Virus record (IMG/VR): IMGVR_UViG_3300008259_000218
Location: 1-22,526 of that record
Length of the DNA stretch: 22,526 nucleotides
Strand: one strand, 5' to 3'
Origin: a virus
The notes under the pieces are model-generated. The model was not told where the DNA came from and searched no databases. It saw only the letters and a list, made by a program, of their open reading frames with translations. Position 1 is the stretch's first letter; each line of letters opens with the position of its first letter. Position numbers and translations under genes: made by a program. Positions 16,181 through 22,526 of the stretch are shown one piece after another.

Positions 16181-16348
16181 TTATCGTGACATTCTTCCTG
16201 AAAAACTACGGTTTTCAGTTCGGGGTGTATACGAGCGAACTGTACTGACTTTGTATTGCAGACTAGGGGCTTGCTCTCCACGTTGCAAATTTTCCGTTGT
16301 TACGCGAGGTTGATCTGCTTTTGGGCTAACGACACCGGGATTGTTCAT
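16181..16348 (-). CDS. Small hypothetical protein coupled to the portal gene
   Basis: I read this 55-residue frame directly: ATG at 16348 overlaps the portal stop as ATGA, and the frame runs MNNPGVVSPKADQPRV to SGRMSR before TAA at 16181. Composition is basic and Ser/Thr/Arg-rich without hydrophobic segments, so it is probably a small unfolded virion or assembly peptide. The coupling overlap is the same device used throughout this cluster, which supports it as real. No domain is recognised. Confidence 0.7.
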   Translation of the reverse strand: MNNPGVVSPKADQPRVTTENLQRGEQAPSLQYKVSTVRSYTPRTENRSFSGRMSR

Positions 16349-18006
16349 GCTGCCTCCGCTATTTGAGGTGGTTCTGCTGGCGGCTGACCGCCTTGAGGTT
16401 TTGGCTGTGCTTGTTGCTGCATTTGCATCATCTGCGCCGCTTCCTGCTTTTGCTCCATTACCTTTAGTTTCTCTTTTAGCAATTGTTTCATAGGTGGTTC
16501 AAGCAGGTCAAGCAGAGATTCGCGGTCAATGGCTTGAGCGTTGAATAGGCTGAAGGCCAACTGACGCAAATCTTCGGTAAAGATGGGGCTATTGGAATGC
16601 GCGTCTACTTTTACAACATAGTCATTCGTAAATTGGGCTGGAATAAACTTATTATTCTCAGCATCCAAAAGCTGCGTTGTATCGTACTTTTGAATCAGCT
16701 TCATGTACAAGGTCGCAACTTTTTCTAGCGAGTCTTCAATAATCAGCGCACGTTTTTTAGCGCGAGAAGAGCCAAGTCTTGCCAAACTAGCAGCATGGCT
16801 TTGGCTACGAACGCCAGACTCTCCACGACCTGCCATCACAGGGGTAATACCGGAGGCTTCTGCAAACATCACATCGACTTCGCGGATTACCTCAAAAAGA
16901 TCATTGGGGATATTGGGGGAAAGGCGTTCGACCTTAGCACTTGGCATATCGCTAGAGAGAAGACCGCCAGCGCGATTAAGGGCAAAATTCTTTTCATCCA
17001 ACAATCCTGTAAAGCCCATGAGTGCCGTTGGTGGAGAAACTTGTTTTGACAGCAAATCTAAAATTTCTGTCATGCGTTTATTGCGAAGCGCTTGCAAGAA
17101 TACTAAGCGCTGTACTTCTGACTGCCCCCAGTAGTAATCGTATTGTGGGTTAGGACAAATCTGAACGAAGGGCAACTCACCTTTCAAGAACATTGATTCG
17201 CCTGGTCGGTCATAAATGACAACATCAGGATCAGCAATAGTAACGCACTGATAGTCGCCTGTTTCGTCATTCCACACCCACAGTTCGTGCATCTCTACAG
17301 TGTCTTCAGCCACTCGCGCTTTGTAGCGATTCATGCCTGACAGATCAAGGTTGACTGTACGCATCATGTTCGGGTTGGTTTGCGACATGATGATGCGGTC
17401 AATACCTTCTGGAATATCTGTTGTCTGCTCATGGAAAGATGAGCTTACACGTTTTAGAATTTCATCGCGGCGAGGATGCGACCACAGACGCGCATATAGT
17501 TCTGACTTTGTAATGTAGTAACTTTGGACAACTGCTTCTTGCCGATCAGTGTAGGGTGTGTCTTCACGCAGAACGCCCATTGCGCCTGGATCGATCATGT
17601 ACGGATGAATACCGTTGTTGACTACCAGTTTGACAAAGGTGGTGTTGAAACACAGCGCCCAATTCAAAGCGTTTGAGAAAACCTGATCCGTATTAGAGTT
17701 CAGCCATTCATCATTAAGCTTATGCGCCATTGATTGCGTTCTTGTTAATTCAAACGGAGCAACGGACGCGCCTAAGTCGATAGAAAACCGTGTTGTTTCT
17801 GCCGAATAAAGAAAGCTACTTAGCTGGTCAATGTGCGGATAAATCTTATTGAAGATAGCTGGCGGTTCTTCAGGCGCTGCGCCAAACAAAAAATAAGAGC
17901 GCAAGGCTGCATAGTCAGCTTTACGCTCCCCTTTTGACACTAGGCACTTTTCTATCAGATCAAGATAGAACGCCTGTCGCTGTAGCGGCTCACTTGGGAT
18001 TCTCAT
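16345..18006 (-). CDS. Portal protein (head-tail connector)
   Basis: The protein has 553 residues, within the normal range for podovirus portals. Twelve copies form the channel at one capsid vertex through which the terminase packages DNA. The N-terminus KGERKADYAALRSYFLFGAA and IYPHIDQLSSFLYSAETTRF, the central YYWGQSEVQRLVFLQALRNK and the helical wing/stem region around VMFAEASGITPVMAGRGESG are typical of portal proteins that show early loading on the capsid. The C-terminus is Gln/Met/Pro-rich (QMMQMQQQAQPKPQGG) and probably disordered. The gene is coupled by ATGA to the zinc-ribbon gene upstream and by ATGA to a 55-residue gene downstream. Confidence 0.92.
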   Translation of the reverse strand: MRIPSEPLQRQAFYLDLIEKCLVSKGERKADYAALRSYFLFGAAPEEPPAIFNKIYPHIDQLSSFLYSAETTRFSIDLGASVAPFELTRTQSMAHKLNDEWLNSNTDQVFSNALNWALCFNTTFVKLVVNNGIHPYMIDPGAMGVLREDTPYTDRQEAVVQSYYITKSELYARLWSHPRRDEILKRVSSSFHEQTTDIPEGIDRIIMSQTNPNMMRTVNLDLSGMNRYKARVAEDTVEMHELWVWNDETGDYQCVTIADPDVVIYDRPGESMFLKGELPFVQICPNPQYDYYWGQSEVQRLVFLQALRNKRMTEILDLLSKQVSPPTALMGFTGLLDEKNFALNRAGGLLSSDMPSAKVERLSPNIPNDLFEVIREVDVMFAEASGITPVMAGRGESGVRSQSHAASLARLGSSRAKKRALIIEDSLEKVATLYMKLIQKYDTTQLLDAENNKFIPAQFTNDYVVKVDAHSNSPIFTEDLRQLAFSLFNAQAIDRESLLDLLEPPMKQLLKEKLKVMEQKQEAAQMMQMQQQAQPKPQGGQPPAEPPQIAEAA

Positions 18007-18482
18007 GGTTTTGAAACCTGTAGGTTTTCATGATCTTGCATATAACTCGCGGTCTTGGGTGTTGTCAAGTTCCCTAAAGTGGATGGTGACACACCTACGC
18101 TCTCTCCCGCAACTGATCTGAAAGCGTTTCCTTTTAGTAAAGTATCCATATTGAACTTGCCGCCGACGTTGCCCCACATCACGGCATCGCCAGGACGGGA
18201 TTCGCGGGGTGGTGGTGGTACGTCTTTGGGTACGGGCTTATTGTTTCTTGTGTAAAAGCCAGATTGGTTCTCGCCTTCACGGGCAGACTTGATGTTGGTC
18301 ATGTTGAAGTCGAGCGCCAACTGGTTGATGGTTTTGTCGTTGTGCTTGGTCGTATCAGATTTCATCCCTACTGGCTGCAAAAAGACCATCTGGACATTTT
18401 CTGTACAGCCATCAGGACAAACAGGCTCCCAAGCCTCAAAAAAACCATGCAAGTCGCATTTATAATCGTGCAATACCGCCAT
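18003..18482 (-). CDS. Zinc-ribbon-like protein upstream of the portal
   Basis: The protein has 159 residues. ATG 18482 has a strong GGGGAGG site five bases upstream. The N-terminus HDYKCDLHGFFEAWEPVCPD followed by GC places Cys, His, Cys and Cys in a zinc-ribbon-like spacing, resembling FmdB-type ribbons. The remainder is polar and probably disordered, with PVPKDVPPPPRESRPGDA in the middle and a Ser/Thr-rich tail. The stop overlaps the portal start as ATGA, so the two are coupled. The function is unknown; a virion or assembly role is likely from position. Confidence 0.8.
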   Translation of the reverse strand: MAVLHDYKCDLHGFFEAWEPVCPDGCTENVQMVFLQPVGMKSDTTKHNDKTINQLALDFNMTNIKSAREGENQSGFYTRNNKPVPKDVPPPPRESRPGDAVMWGNVGGKFNMDTLLKGNAFRSVAGESVGVSPSTLGNLTTPKTASYMQDHENLQVSKP

Positions 18483-18484
18483 AA

Positions 18485-18940
18485 TTACCTCCCCTTCATT
18501 GTTTCATCTAAACGATAATCACTATAATCAAACTTGTTTTTGATGCCTATTTTGAGTTTGATGCCTTCAGAAGTCATTTGTAGGCCGTATCCACGAGTAG
18601 CTATGGGTTTTGGCTCTTTCCTGTACTCCAAATATTTACGTCCGTAATGCACCATGACCCTGACTTTGCCATCTCTCCAGAGGCAATATGCTCTGGAAAC
18701 ACGCCTTTGGACTATTTCAGAGATAGGTCGAGTCTCTAAAACAAAGGTTTCGTGTAGGTGGTAGCGGCTAATTCCGCATAATTGTGCAAATAATTTGGTT
18801 GGAATGACCTTTTTCTTGTCTAAAAGCAGTCTTTTTACGACAGCTTTCAGTTCTGCTTTGGGTAAAACCTCAACTGACTCTCTCTCGTCGGTGGATGGTG
18901 TATCCATAATGTTCGAATAGTCTATAAATGTCGATTTCAT
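18485..18940 (-). CDS. Conserved phage protein with possible helix-turn-helix
   Basis: The protein has 151 residues if ATG 18940 is used (GGGTG four bases upstream); ATG 18907 is an alternative that shortens the 71-base overlap with the DUF5672 gene to 38. Residues about 45-75 (KVIPTKLFAQLCGISRYHLH) look like a helix-turn-helix of the type that binds DNA, followed by a basic segment (QRRVSRAYCLWRDGKVRVMV). The C-terminal block, GYGLQMTSEGIKLKIGIKNK and then DYSDYRLDETM, looks like a conserved phage motif. Its place between terminase and portal and its likely DNA binding make it a candidate small terminase or packaging factor; this is inference only. Confidence 0.78.
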   Translation of the reverse strand: MKSTFIDYSNIMDTPSTDERESVEVLPKAELKAVVKRLLLDKKKVIPTKLFAQLCGISRYHLHETFVLETRPISEIVQRRVSRAYCLWRDGKVRVMVHYGRKYLEYRKEPKPIATRGYGLQMTSEGIKLKIGIKNKFDYSDYRLDETMKGR

Positions 18941-19679
18941 GTGGCACCCGCTGAGTTTCCTCTTCTGTTAGCAGCCAATCCATTGTATTTTCGCCGGTTA
19001 GCCGCCGAAACCGGCTGTGATGCCCAAAAATAGACTGAAAATTGATATTGCCATGAGTAATTGGGCATAAATGCTCAAAAGAGAACAATTTTGACTCTTC
19101 ATCTGGCGCAAACCGCATTCCAACCGCCTCCAGATAGGGTCGTAAGAAGCAACAAATCTGCACATCCTCATTATTGAGTACATCAACGTCAAATCTTGTA
19201 CAAGTAATGCCATAACGGGTCGGGGCTTCCAAAAAGCGCTTACTTCTCAGGCTAAATCCACCGTTTTGCACAATTTTCAAATTGGGTTTGCCCACATACA
19301 TATACCCTGTCATGAATTCATTGTTTTCTGTCAGGGCGGCATGGGTCAAGCCACCAATAAAGTCGTACTGAAACCATTCATCGCGCCAATTATCAGCATT
19401 TAATGCCCACCCATCATGCTGAACAATCAATGCGTACTCTGTTTCTATAAAAGCATGAAGTTGATATATAACAAAATTGCTTTATCCCTGATACGTCATA
19501 GGCGAAGCCAAGAGCTTTTGCGGAATATTGGTATCTAAGGTTTCGTTGGTAATGAGCAGGGGCTGCGATCCTGGCAGTGCTTGGCAGGTTTTACGAATTG
19601 CATGAACGGCATCCAATCCTTTGCCATTGCCATAAATGGCGACTACCGTAATATTTTTAAATTTGTTATTGGTTTCCAT
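18870..19679 (-). pseudogene. DUF5672 family glycosyltransferase-like gene interrupted by one in-frame stop
   Basis: A continuous frame from ATG 19679 to TGA 18870 would encode about 269 residues, but a TAA stands at 19482-19484. Before it, KNITVVAIYGNGKGLDA is the usual opening of DUF5672 proteins. After it, without any frame change, come SNFVIYQLHAFIETEYALIV and then QHDGWALNADNWRDEW, YDFIGG, NGGFSLRSKRFL and GMRFAPDEES, all hallmark blocks of that family. The stop sits where relatives, as I recall them, have the Tyr of a YSxF motif, so a single TAY to TAA change explains it. The family resembles nucleotide-sugar transferases (QHDG in place of a DxD motif); the activity here is inferred. 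It could decorate a virion or host surface sugar. It lies between terminase and portal as a cargo-like insertion. A sequencing error is a real alternative. Confidence 0.82.
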
Positions 19680-20550
19680 AAATTCCAATTCGTTTTAAGT
19701 AGTCGGCAACATTGCGGCCTACGGCAATTTGTTCTGGTGTGCTGTCATCCTGAACTCTGCTGACATGGCGGGTGATCTTTTGGGCGATGAGTCTAGGCTG
19801 TACTTGCTCTGCGTAGGCTGCGGTTGCCAATGCTGCTGCCATGACGCGATCATCTTTGTTTCTGCCGGACGCATGGATTGCTGCATTCTCACGAATAATT
19901 GTTTTCATCTCGTCAATCAGATCAACGGAAAAAACATCCATCATGCCGCGCTCAAAATAATCCTTCATGTAAGAGAGCATTCGTTCTTTGCTGGAAGAGG
20001 TTGTCAACCAGCCAATCGAATTAGACAAGCCACCTAATGTGTCGTTACGTCGCCAGATGTAGTTGCTCATACTGCCAAGCACGTTCATGAGGTCATGCCC
20101 CATTGCGCCGCCAATAGCGGAGGCTTGGCGTTTCAAGTTTCTGAGTTCGTTGATGACAGCTTGACCAGGGCCGTTGACTTCAAGGTTGAGGGTGGAGTTT
20201 TTATAAGCGCCAGCAAGGTGGGCGATGACCCAAGCAAACTGGTAGGTGTTCATCTCAGATGTAGCAAACTCTGCCACTTGTTCCATACCGTCAGCATAGC
20301 AACGAAAAACTTGTATACAGAAGCGGTCAGCCCAATCAGAACTGCCATGAGCAGGATCAGCACCAATAACATAATAAGCCGTATCAATGGGTTCCTCCCA
20401 AATCTTCAGGGTTGACAGCCTTTCTGTTGACTTCAGCACTTCCGTATCCTGGAAGTTAGCACCCATCGTATAGCGGTAGTGGTCGCAGCTTATCTTCTTA
20501 GCATTCTTCATTGCGTCCGTACAACGGGCGTTAGAGAAGAAGCTCTTCAA
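19666..20550 (-). CDS. terL: Terminase large subunit, C-terminal nuclease part (gene split)
   Basis: This open frame continues the terminase in the +1 frame relative to the ATPase part; recognisable protein starts at about SFFSNARCTDAMK. It carries the RNase H-fold nuclease that cuts concatemeric DNA. Acidic signatures are present: IGADPAHGSSDWADR (first catalytic Asp), LNLEVNGPG (probable second acidic position) and GRNKDDRVMA (C-terminal Asp pair). No convincing Shine-Dalgarno site or start codon exists; the coordinate given is a TTG and ATG at 20511 is another candidate, so it is unlikely to be a free-standing gene. The sequence GAAGCT-8 bases-AGCTTC (20539-20558) forms a short hairpin exactly at the join. 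The 3' end overlaps the next gene by 14 bases. Confidence 0.85.
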   Translation of the reverse strand: MKSFFSNARCTDAMKNAKKISCDHYRYTMGANFQDTEVLKSTERLSTLKIWEEPIDTAYYVIGADPAHGSSDWADRFCIQVFRCYADGMEQVAEFATSEMNTYQFAWVIAHLAGAYKNSTLNLEVNGPGQAVINELRNLKRQASAIGGAMGHDLMNVLGSMSNYIWRRNDTLGGLSNSIGWLTTSSSKERMLSYMKDYFERGMMDVFSVDLIDEMKTIIRENAAIHASGRNKDDRVMAAALATAAYAEQVQPRLIAQKITRHVSRVQDDSTPEQIAVGRNVADYLKRIGIYGNQ

Positions 20551-21355
20551 ACAGCTTCCAGCGCCACCAGGCCATTTGTCTGCTGTTGATCTCAAAGTTG
20601 TAGAGTTTCTTAATATCTCTTGTCCACTCTTTCTCTTCAGAAGTCAGTTTGCCATCCCAATACACTTTATAAATTTGGGAGTCGCCAGGCACAGAGTAAA
20701 ACTGGTTACGCCACCAGCCGCAAAAGATAGCGCGTTGTGTACGGGCTTTTCTGGCAGTGACGTACATATCGTGAAACATATTAAAACCACGGGCAGTGGA
20801 TTCAAATATGTAGAGTCGTTTGTCGTTGGTTTCAGCCAGAGAGGCCAGCAGGGAGGCTAGACCTTCTTCGTCACCCCATGACGAGGTTTCAGTTCCGTGA
20901 AGGAACGTGATGCCCTTCCCACGACCCAGACTTCCTTTTGCTCGCAGCCCAGCGACCTGATAAAAGATTCGACTGCGATTCTTGAGTGCAAGCGAATTAC
21001 GATTGTGGGAGAGTATGGGTATTTTGTACTCTTTCGGTAGACCGTCCATATAGGCTGTGAGAGTGCCTTTGAACATATCTCTGTTTTCTTCTGTGTCTGT
21101 GACGAGGGTTCCGTTGAGTCCATTATTGATGTAATGCCAGTAAAGGTCTAAAGCCAGTGAGATAGTGGTAATACCAAGTTGCCGCCCTTTCAAGATAACA
21201 AAGAAGTGAACGCCTTCAGCCAACCCCGTAGCTATCTCATCCATGACATAGGTTTGCGTACCTAGCAGGTTGTCCATCTTCCGCAAGCCCTGCTCTTTTG
21301 TCTCAATCTTTAACTGTGTGCAGAACTTGTAAAACTGATTCAAATTAAATTTCAT
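20531..21355 (-). CDS. terL: Terminase large subunit, N-terminal ATPase part (gene split)
   Basis: This part has 274 residues. The start is ATG at 21355, preceded by AAGGA and overlapping the upstream stop as ATGA. The large terminase powers DNA packaging at the portal. The Walker A-like motif is KGRQLGITT near residue 65, typical of phage terminases, followed by a Walker B/coupling region around ITFLHGTETSSWGDEE, then ESTARGFN, which resembles the ATPase motif III region. The reading frame reaches RQMAWWRWKLFEE and then hits a TAA three codons later. In this family that Trp-rich helix is normally followed by a linker of the QEYP-x-TE-x-AF type before the nuclease domain. No such linker is seen here; the nuclease domain follows at once in another frame. 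I read this as a deletion combined with a frame change, either natural or an assembly fault. Confidence 0.88.
   Translation of the reverse strand: MKFNLNQFYKFCTQLKIETKEQGLRKMDNLLGTQTYVMDEIATGLAEGVHFFVILKGRQLGITTISLALDLYWHYINNGLNGTLVTDTEENRDMFKGTLTAYMDGLPKEYKIPILSHNRNSLALKNRSRIFYQVAGLRAKGSLGRGKGITFLHGTETSSWGDEEGLASLLASLAETNDKRLYIFESTARGFNMFHDMYVTARKARTQRAIFCGWWRNQFYSVPGDSQIYKVYWDGKLTSEEKEWTRDIKKLYNFEINSRQMAWWRWKLFEELLL
21015..21102 (-). repeat. Partner arm of the 88-base inverted repeat, inside the terminase gene
   Basis: This is the in-gene partner of 22439-22526, identical over 87 of 88 positions when inverted. It encodes the part of the terminase ATPase domain that follows the Walker A region. 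Reading continues normally on both sides here, so this is the original copy and the window-end copy is the derived one. Confidence 0.95.
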
Positions 21356-21534
21356 AGTTTCCTTGTACGCAAGATGCGGCACTTCTCTCTATCTTCCGGC
21401 GAGAAGTCAGGGCTAATCTCTGCCACCGTACAGGGCAAGGCAGGTTTGGCAGTTATTGCATTTATCATCCAAAAGACAGAGAAGGCCGCAATAGCGGCGT
21501 AGTACAGAATGGCAAGATAAGAGGCGTATTTCAT
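21352..21534 (-). CDS. Small membrane-anchored phage protein
   Basis: The protein has 60 residues. One hydrophobic segment covers about residues 4-28 (YLAILYYAAIAAFSVFW), and the rest is a short polar tail with two Cys and the block EISPDFSPEDREKCR. This architecture fits either an inner-membrane peptide with an outward tail or a secreted small protein. No lipobox is evident. The start overlaps the stop of the upstream gene as ATGA and its own stop overlaps the terminase start as ATGA, so expression is coupled on both sides. Lysis-related roles (holin or spanin-like) are conceivable from topology alone but unproven. Confidence 0.78.
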   Translation of the reverse strand: MKYASYLAILYYAAIAAFSVFWMINAITAKPALPCTVAEISPDFSPEDREKCRILRTRKL

Positions 21535-21791
21535 TTCCTGTTCTTCCTTCTATCTGTCTCAAAACCTTCCAGGTTCCAGTTGGCAATACGATCACGGGCC
21601 TCATAATCACGGGCAACCCGTAGCAGCTCTTTTGCCATATCAGGGCTATAACGCTCTTTCCAACTTGCTGCCAGCCGTTTCTTGCCATCCGGAGAGAACG
21701 TGTTGATAGCTTTCCTCATTTCCTCTTTCAACACCCGTCTGGACAATAAAAGCTCTTGCCGGTACTGCTCTTCAGGTTCTGGCTTCGCCAT
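21531..21791 (-). CDS. Hypothetical charged protein upstream of the terminase
   Basis: The protein has 86 residues, is strongly charged and is predicted helical, with landmarks FSPDGKKRLAASW and ARDYEARDRIANWNLEG. An AAGG lies at suitable distance before the ATG. Its 3' end overlaps the next start as ATGA. It is soluble, basic at both ends and directly upstream of the terminase, which is where a small terminase subunit often lies. It is short for that role and I see no clear helix-turn-helix, so this is only a possibility. Confidence 0.75.
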   Translation of the reverse strand: MAKPEPEEQYRQELLLSRRVLKEEMRKAINTFSPDGKKRLAASWKERYSPDMAKELLRVARDYEARDRIANWNLEGFETDRRKNRK

Positions 21792-21972
21792 CTATCACCT
21801 TACGCAAATGCGAGAGTTCAGCCAAGCATTCCGCAAGAAGGCCAGCAGAACGGGCATTCACCCGCCGTAACTCCATTACCAGTTCCGCATGATTCATCCG
21901 ACGTACCGCTTGCCAGTAATCATCCTGCTCCATGTCCACATAATCCTCGTGTAGCTCCACAACGTTGCTCAT
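21772..21972 (-). CDS. Small coiled-coil-like protein, paralogue B
   Basis: The protein has 66 residues. Start ATG at 21972 has a perfect AGGAGG four bases upstream. The acidic N-terminus (VELHEDYVDMEQDD) is followed by a helical region, MNHAELVMELRRVNARSAG, that matches the equivalent region of the preceding 70-residue protein at about 13 of 35 aligned positions. Conserved landmarks are M-H-A-x-L, E-L-x-R-V and S-A. No known domain is recognised. Its 3' end overlaps the next gene by 20 bases, so the two are probably translationally coupled. Confidence 0.82.
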   Translation of the reverse strand: MSNVVELHEDYVDMEQDDYWQAVRRMNHAELVMELRRVNARSAGLLAECLAELSHLRKVIDGEART

Positions 21973-21980
21973 AAAACCTC

Positions 21981-22193
21981 CTATTTGCCATCGTCTTCGA
22001 TCTCACGCTCCAACTCCGCAATCTTCTCCTGCGCCGACTGCAACATCTTCGCCGACTCCGTATGTACCCTCATCAACTCAGAAAACAACTGAGCATGGGT
22101 CATACCCCAACATTTCTCCATGTAATCCTTTTTGGCATTCTCCAACGCCAGCCAAGCATCATGACCATTCTGAACCTTCACAGAATCCTCCAT
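21981..22193 (-). CDS. Small coiled-coil-like protein, paralogue A
   Basis: The protein has 70 residues, is rich in Glu, Lys and Met, and is predicted by eye to be almost entirely helical with a coiled-coil C-terminal half (AQEKIAELEREIE). A G-rich stretch lies upstream of the ATG, although no clean AGGAGG is present. From MTHAQLFSELMRV onward it aligns without gaps to the neighbouring 66-residue protein (MNHAELVMELRRV), so the two look like products of a tandem duplication. Function is unknown. The position before the terminase would be compatible with a packaging accessory, but nothing in the sequence proves it. Confidence 0.8.
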   Translation of the reverse strand: MEDSVKVQNGHDAWLALENAKKDYMEKCWGMTHAQLFSELMRVHTESAKMLQSAQEKIAELEREIEDDGK

Positions 22194-22411
22194 ACCCGTA
22201 CCCCCTCCCCATCCTTCCTGGCTATAAACTTCCTCTGCAAACGCTTCCCAGCCCGCCAGTTCGCATTCAATACCACCTGCAACGCCACACCCACAATAAA
22301 GAAACTATCCCCTACCTCCATCTCCTCATGCGGATACCGACGACTTACCCTCTCCTCCGGTATAGGAATACTACTCTCAACCCTAATACCCGTATATTCA
22401 CTCATAAGCAT
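22178..22411 (-). CDS. Small conserved phage protein of unknown function
   Basis: The protein has 77 residues. I chose ATG at 22411 because an AGGAGG lies 6 bases upstream. A GTG at 22417 sits directly against that site and is too close; ATG at 22405 is a second option. The sequence contains the block YPHEEMEVGDSFF, then a basic segment (RKFIARKDGEG) and a C-terminal VRVWRI. From memory this arrangement recurs in small phage proteins of unknown role; I cannot name a function. The gene overlaps the next one by 16 bases and appears to open the small-gene cluster upstream of the terminase. To its right the sequence is disturbed by the inverted repeat, so what precedes it in the real genome is unknown. 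Confidence 0.8.
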   Translation of the reverse strand: MLMSEYTGIRVESSIPIPEERVSRRYPHEEMEVGDSFFIVGVALQVVLNANWRAGKRLQRKFIARKDGEGVRVWRIL

Positions 22412-22438
22412 ATACACCCTCCTGTGATAATCACTATA

Positions 22439-22526
22439 TCACAGACACAGAAGAAAACAGAGATATGTTCAAAGGCACTCCCACAGCCTATATGGACGGT
22501 CTACCGAAAGAGTACAAAATACCCAT
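22439..22526 (+). repeat. Inverted copy of an internal terminase segment
   Basis: This segment is the reverse complement of 21015-21102 with a single mismatch: C at 22481 where the copy in the gene predicts T. Read on the plus strand it encodes the terminase stretch from TDTEENRD to PKEYKIP, with Leu changed to Pro by the mismatch. It reaches the last base of the window, so its true length is unknown. It is the only plus-strand coding sequence I can support, and only as a fragment. The sharp junction at 22438/22439, the loss of gene context and the nearby source 1.3 kb away are what an inverted amplification or assembly chimera would give. A real inverted duplication is possible but less likely. 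Confidence 0.95.

Noticed and set aside
19482-19484. Alternative genetic code reading TAA as an amino acid
   Set aside because: TAA ends many intact genes here (for example at 2172, 4895, 8098, 11852), so it is a normal stop.

Overview
This window is a block of structural and packaging genes from a tailed double-stranded DNA phage (class Caudoviricetes). Every convincing gene lies on the minus strand, so transcription runs from high to low coordinates. Genes are packed tightly: many ATGA (4-base) or 1-base overlaps, Shine-Dalgarno sites of the AGGAGG/AAGGAG type, and no gap longer than about 60 bases. This points to a phage of a bacterium. The gene set (553-residue portal, SU10-type adaptor, no recognisable tape measure or sheath) fits a short-tailed, podovirus-like virion better than a sipho- or myovirus. 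The host cannot be read from the sequence. No replication, integration, endolysin, tRNA or CRISPR feature is visible.

Layout in order of transcription. (1) 22.4-21.35 kb: five very small genes, two of them tandem paralogues, and one membrane peptide. (2) 21.36-19.67 kb: the large terminase, split into an ATPase part and a nuclease part in different frames, with the usual linker apparently missing. (3) 19.68-18.87 kb: a DUF5672 (glycosyltransferase-like) gene cut by one in-frame TAA. (4) 18.94-16.35 kb: a possible helix-turn-helix protein, a zinc-ribbon protein and the portal. (5) 16.35-14.84 kb: a 55-residue gene, a 13-codon ORF, a palindrome containing a TTGACA box, an acidic protein, a small basic protein, an intrinsic terminator and the scaffold. 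(6) 14.80-13.05 kb: major capsid protein and two small virion proteins. (7) 13.05-9.87 kb: a connector-type protein, the adaptor and a large tail protein carrying repeats. (8) 9.87-5.47 kb: a repeat-built fibre, small virion proteins and three tandem paralogous glycine-rich adhesin-like proteins. (9) 5.46-0 kb: a small membrane/coiled-coil protein, a conserved hypothetical, and three large proteins with the look of internal (ejected) virion proteins; the last runs off the left edge.

The genes form one morphogenesis programme: terminase and portal package DNA into a scaffolded capsid, the adaptor and tail protein close the portal vertex, fibres and glycine-rich tips probably bind the host, and the last genes probably enter the cell with the DNA. 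The most unusual stretch is the right-hand 3.5 kb. It holds a broken terminase, a stop-interrupted DUF5672 gene and, at the extreme right end, an 88-base inverted copy of part of the terminase gene. The copy may be an amplification or assembly chimera, so the right edge should be treated with caution.
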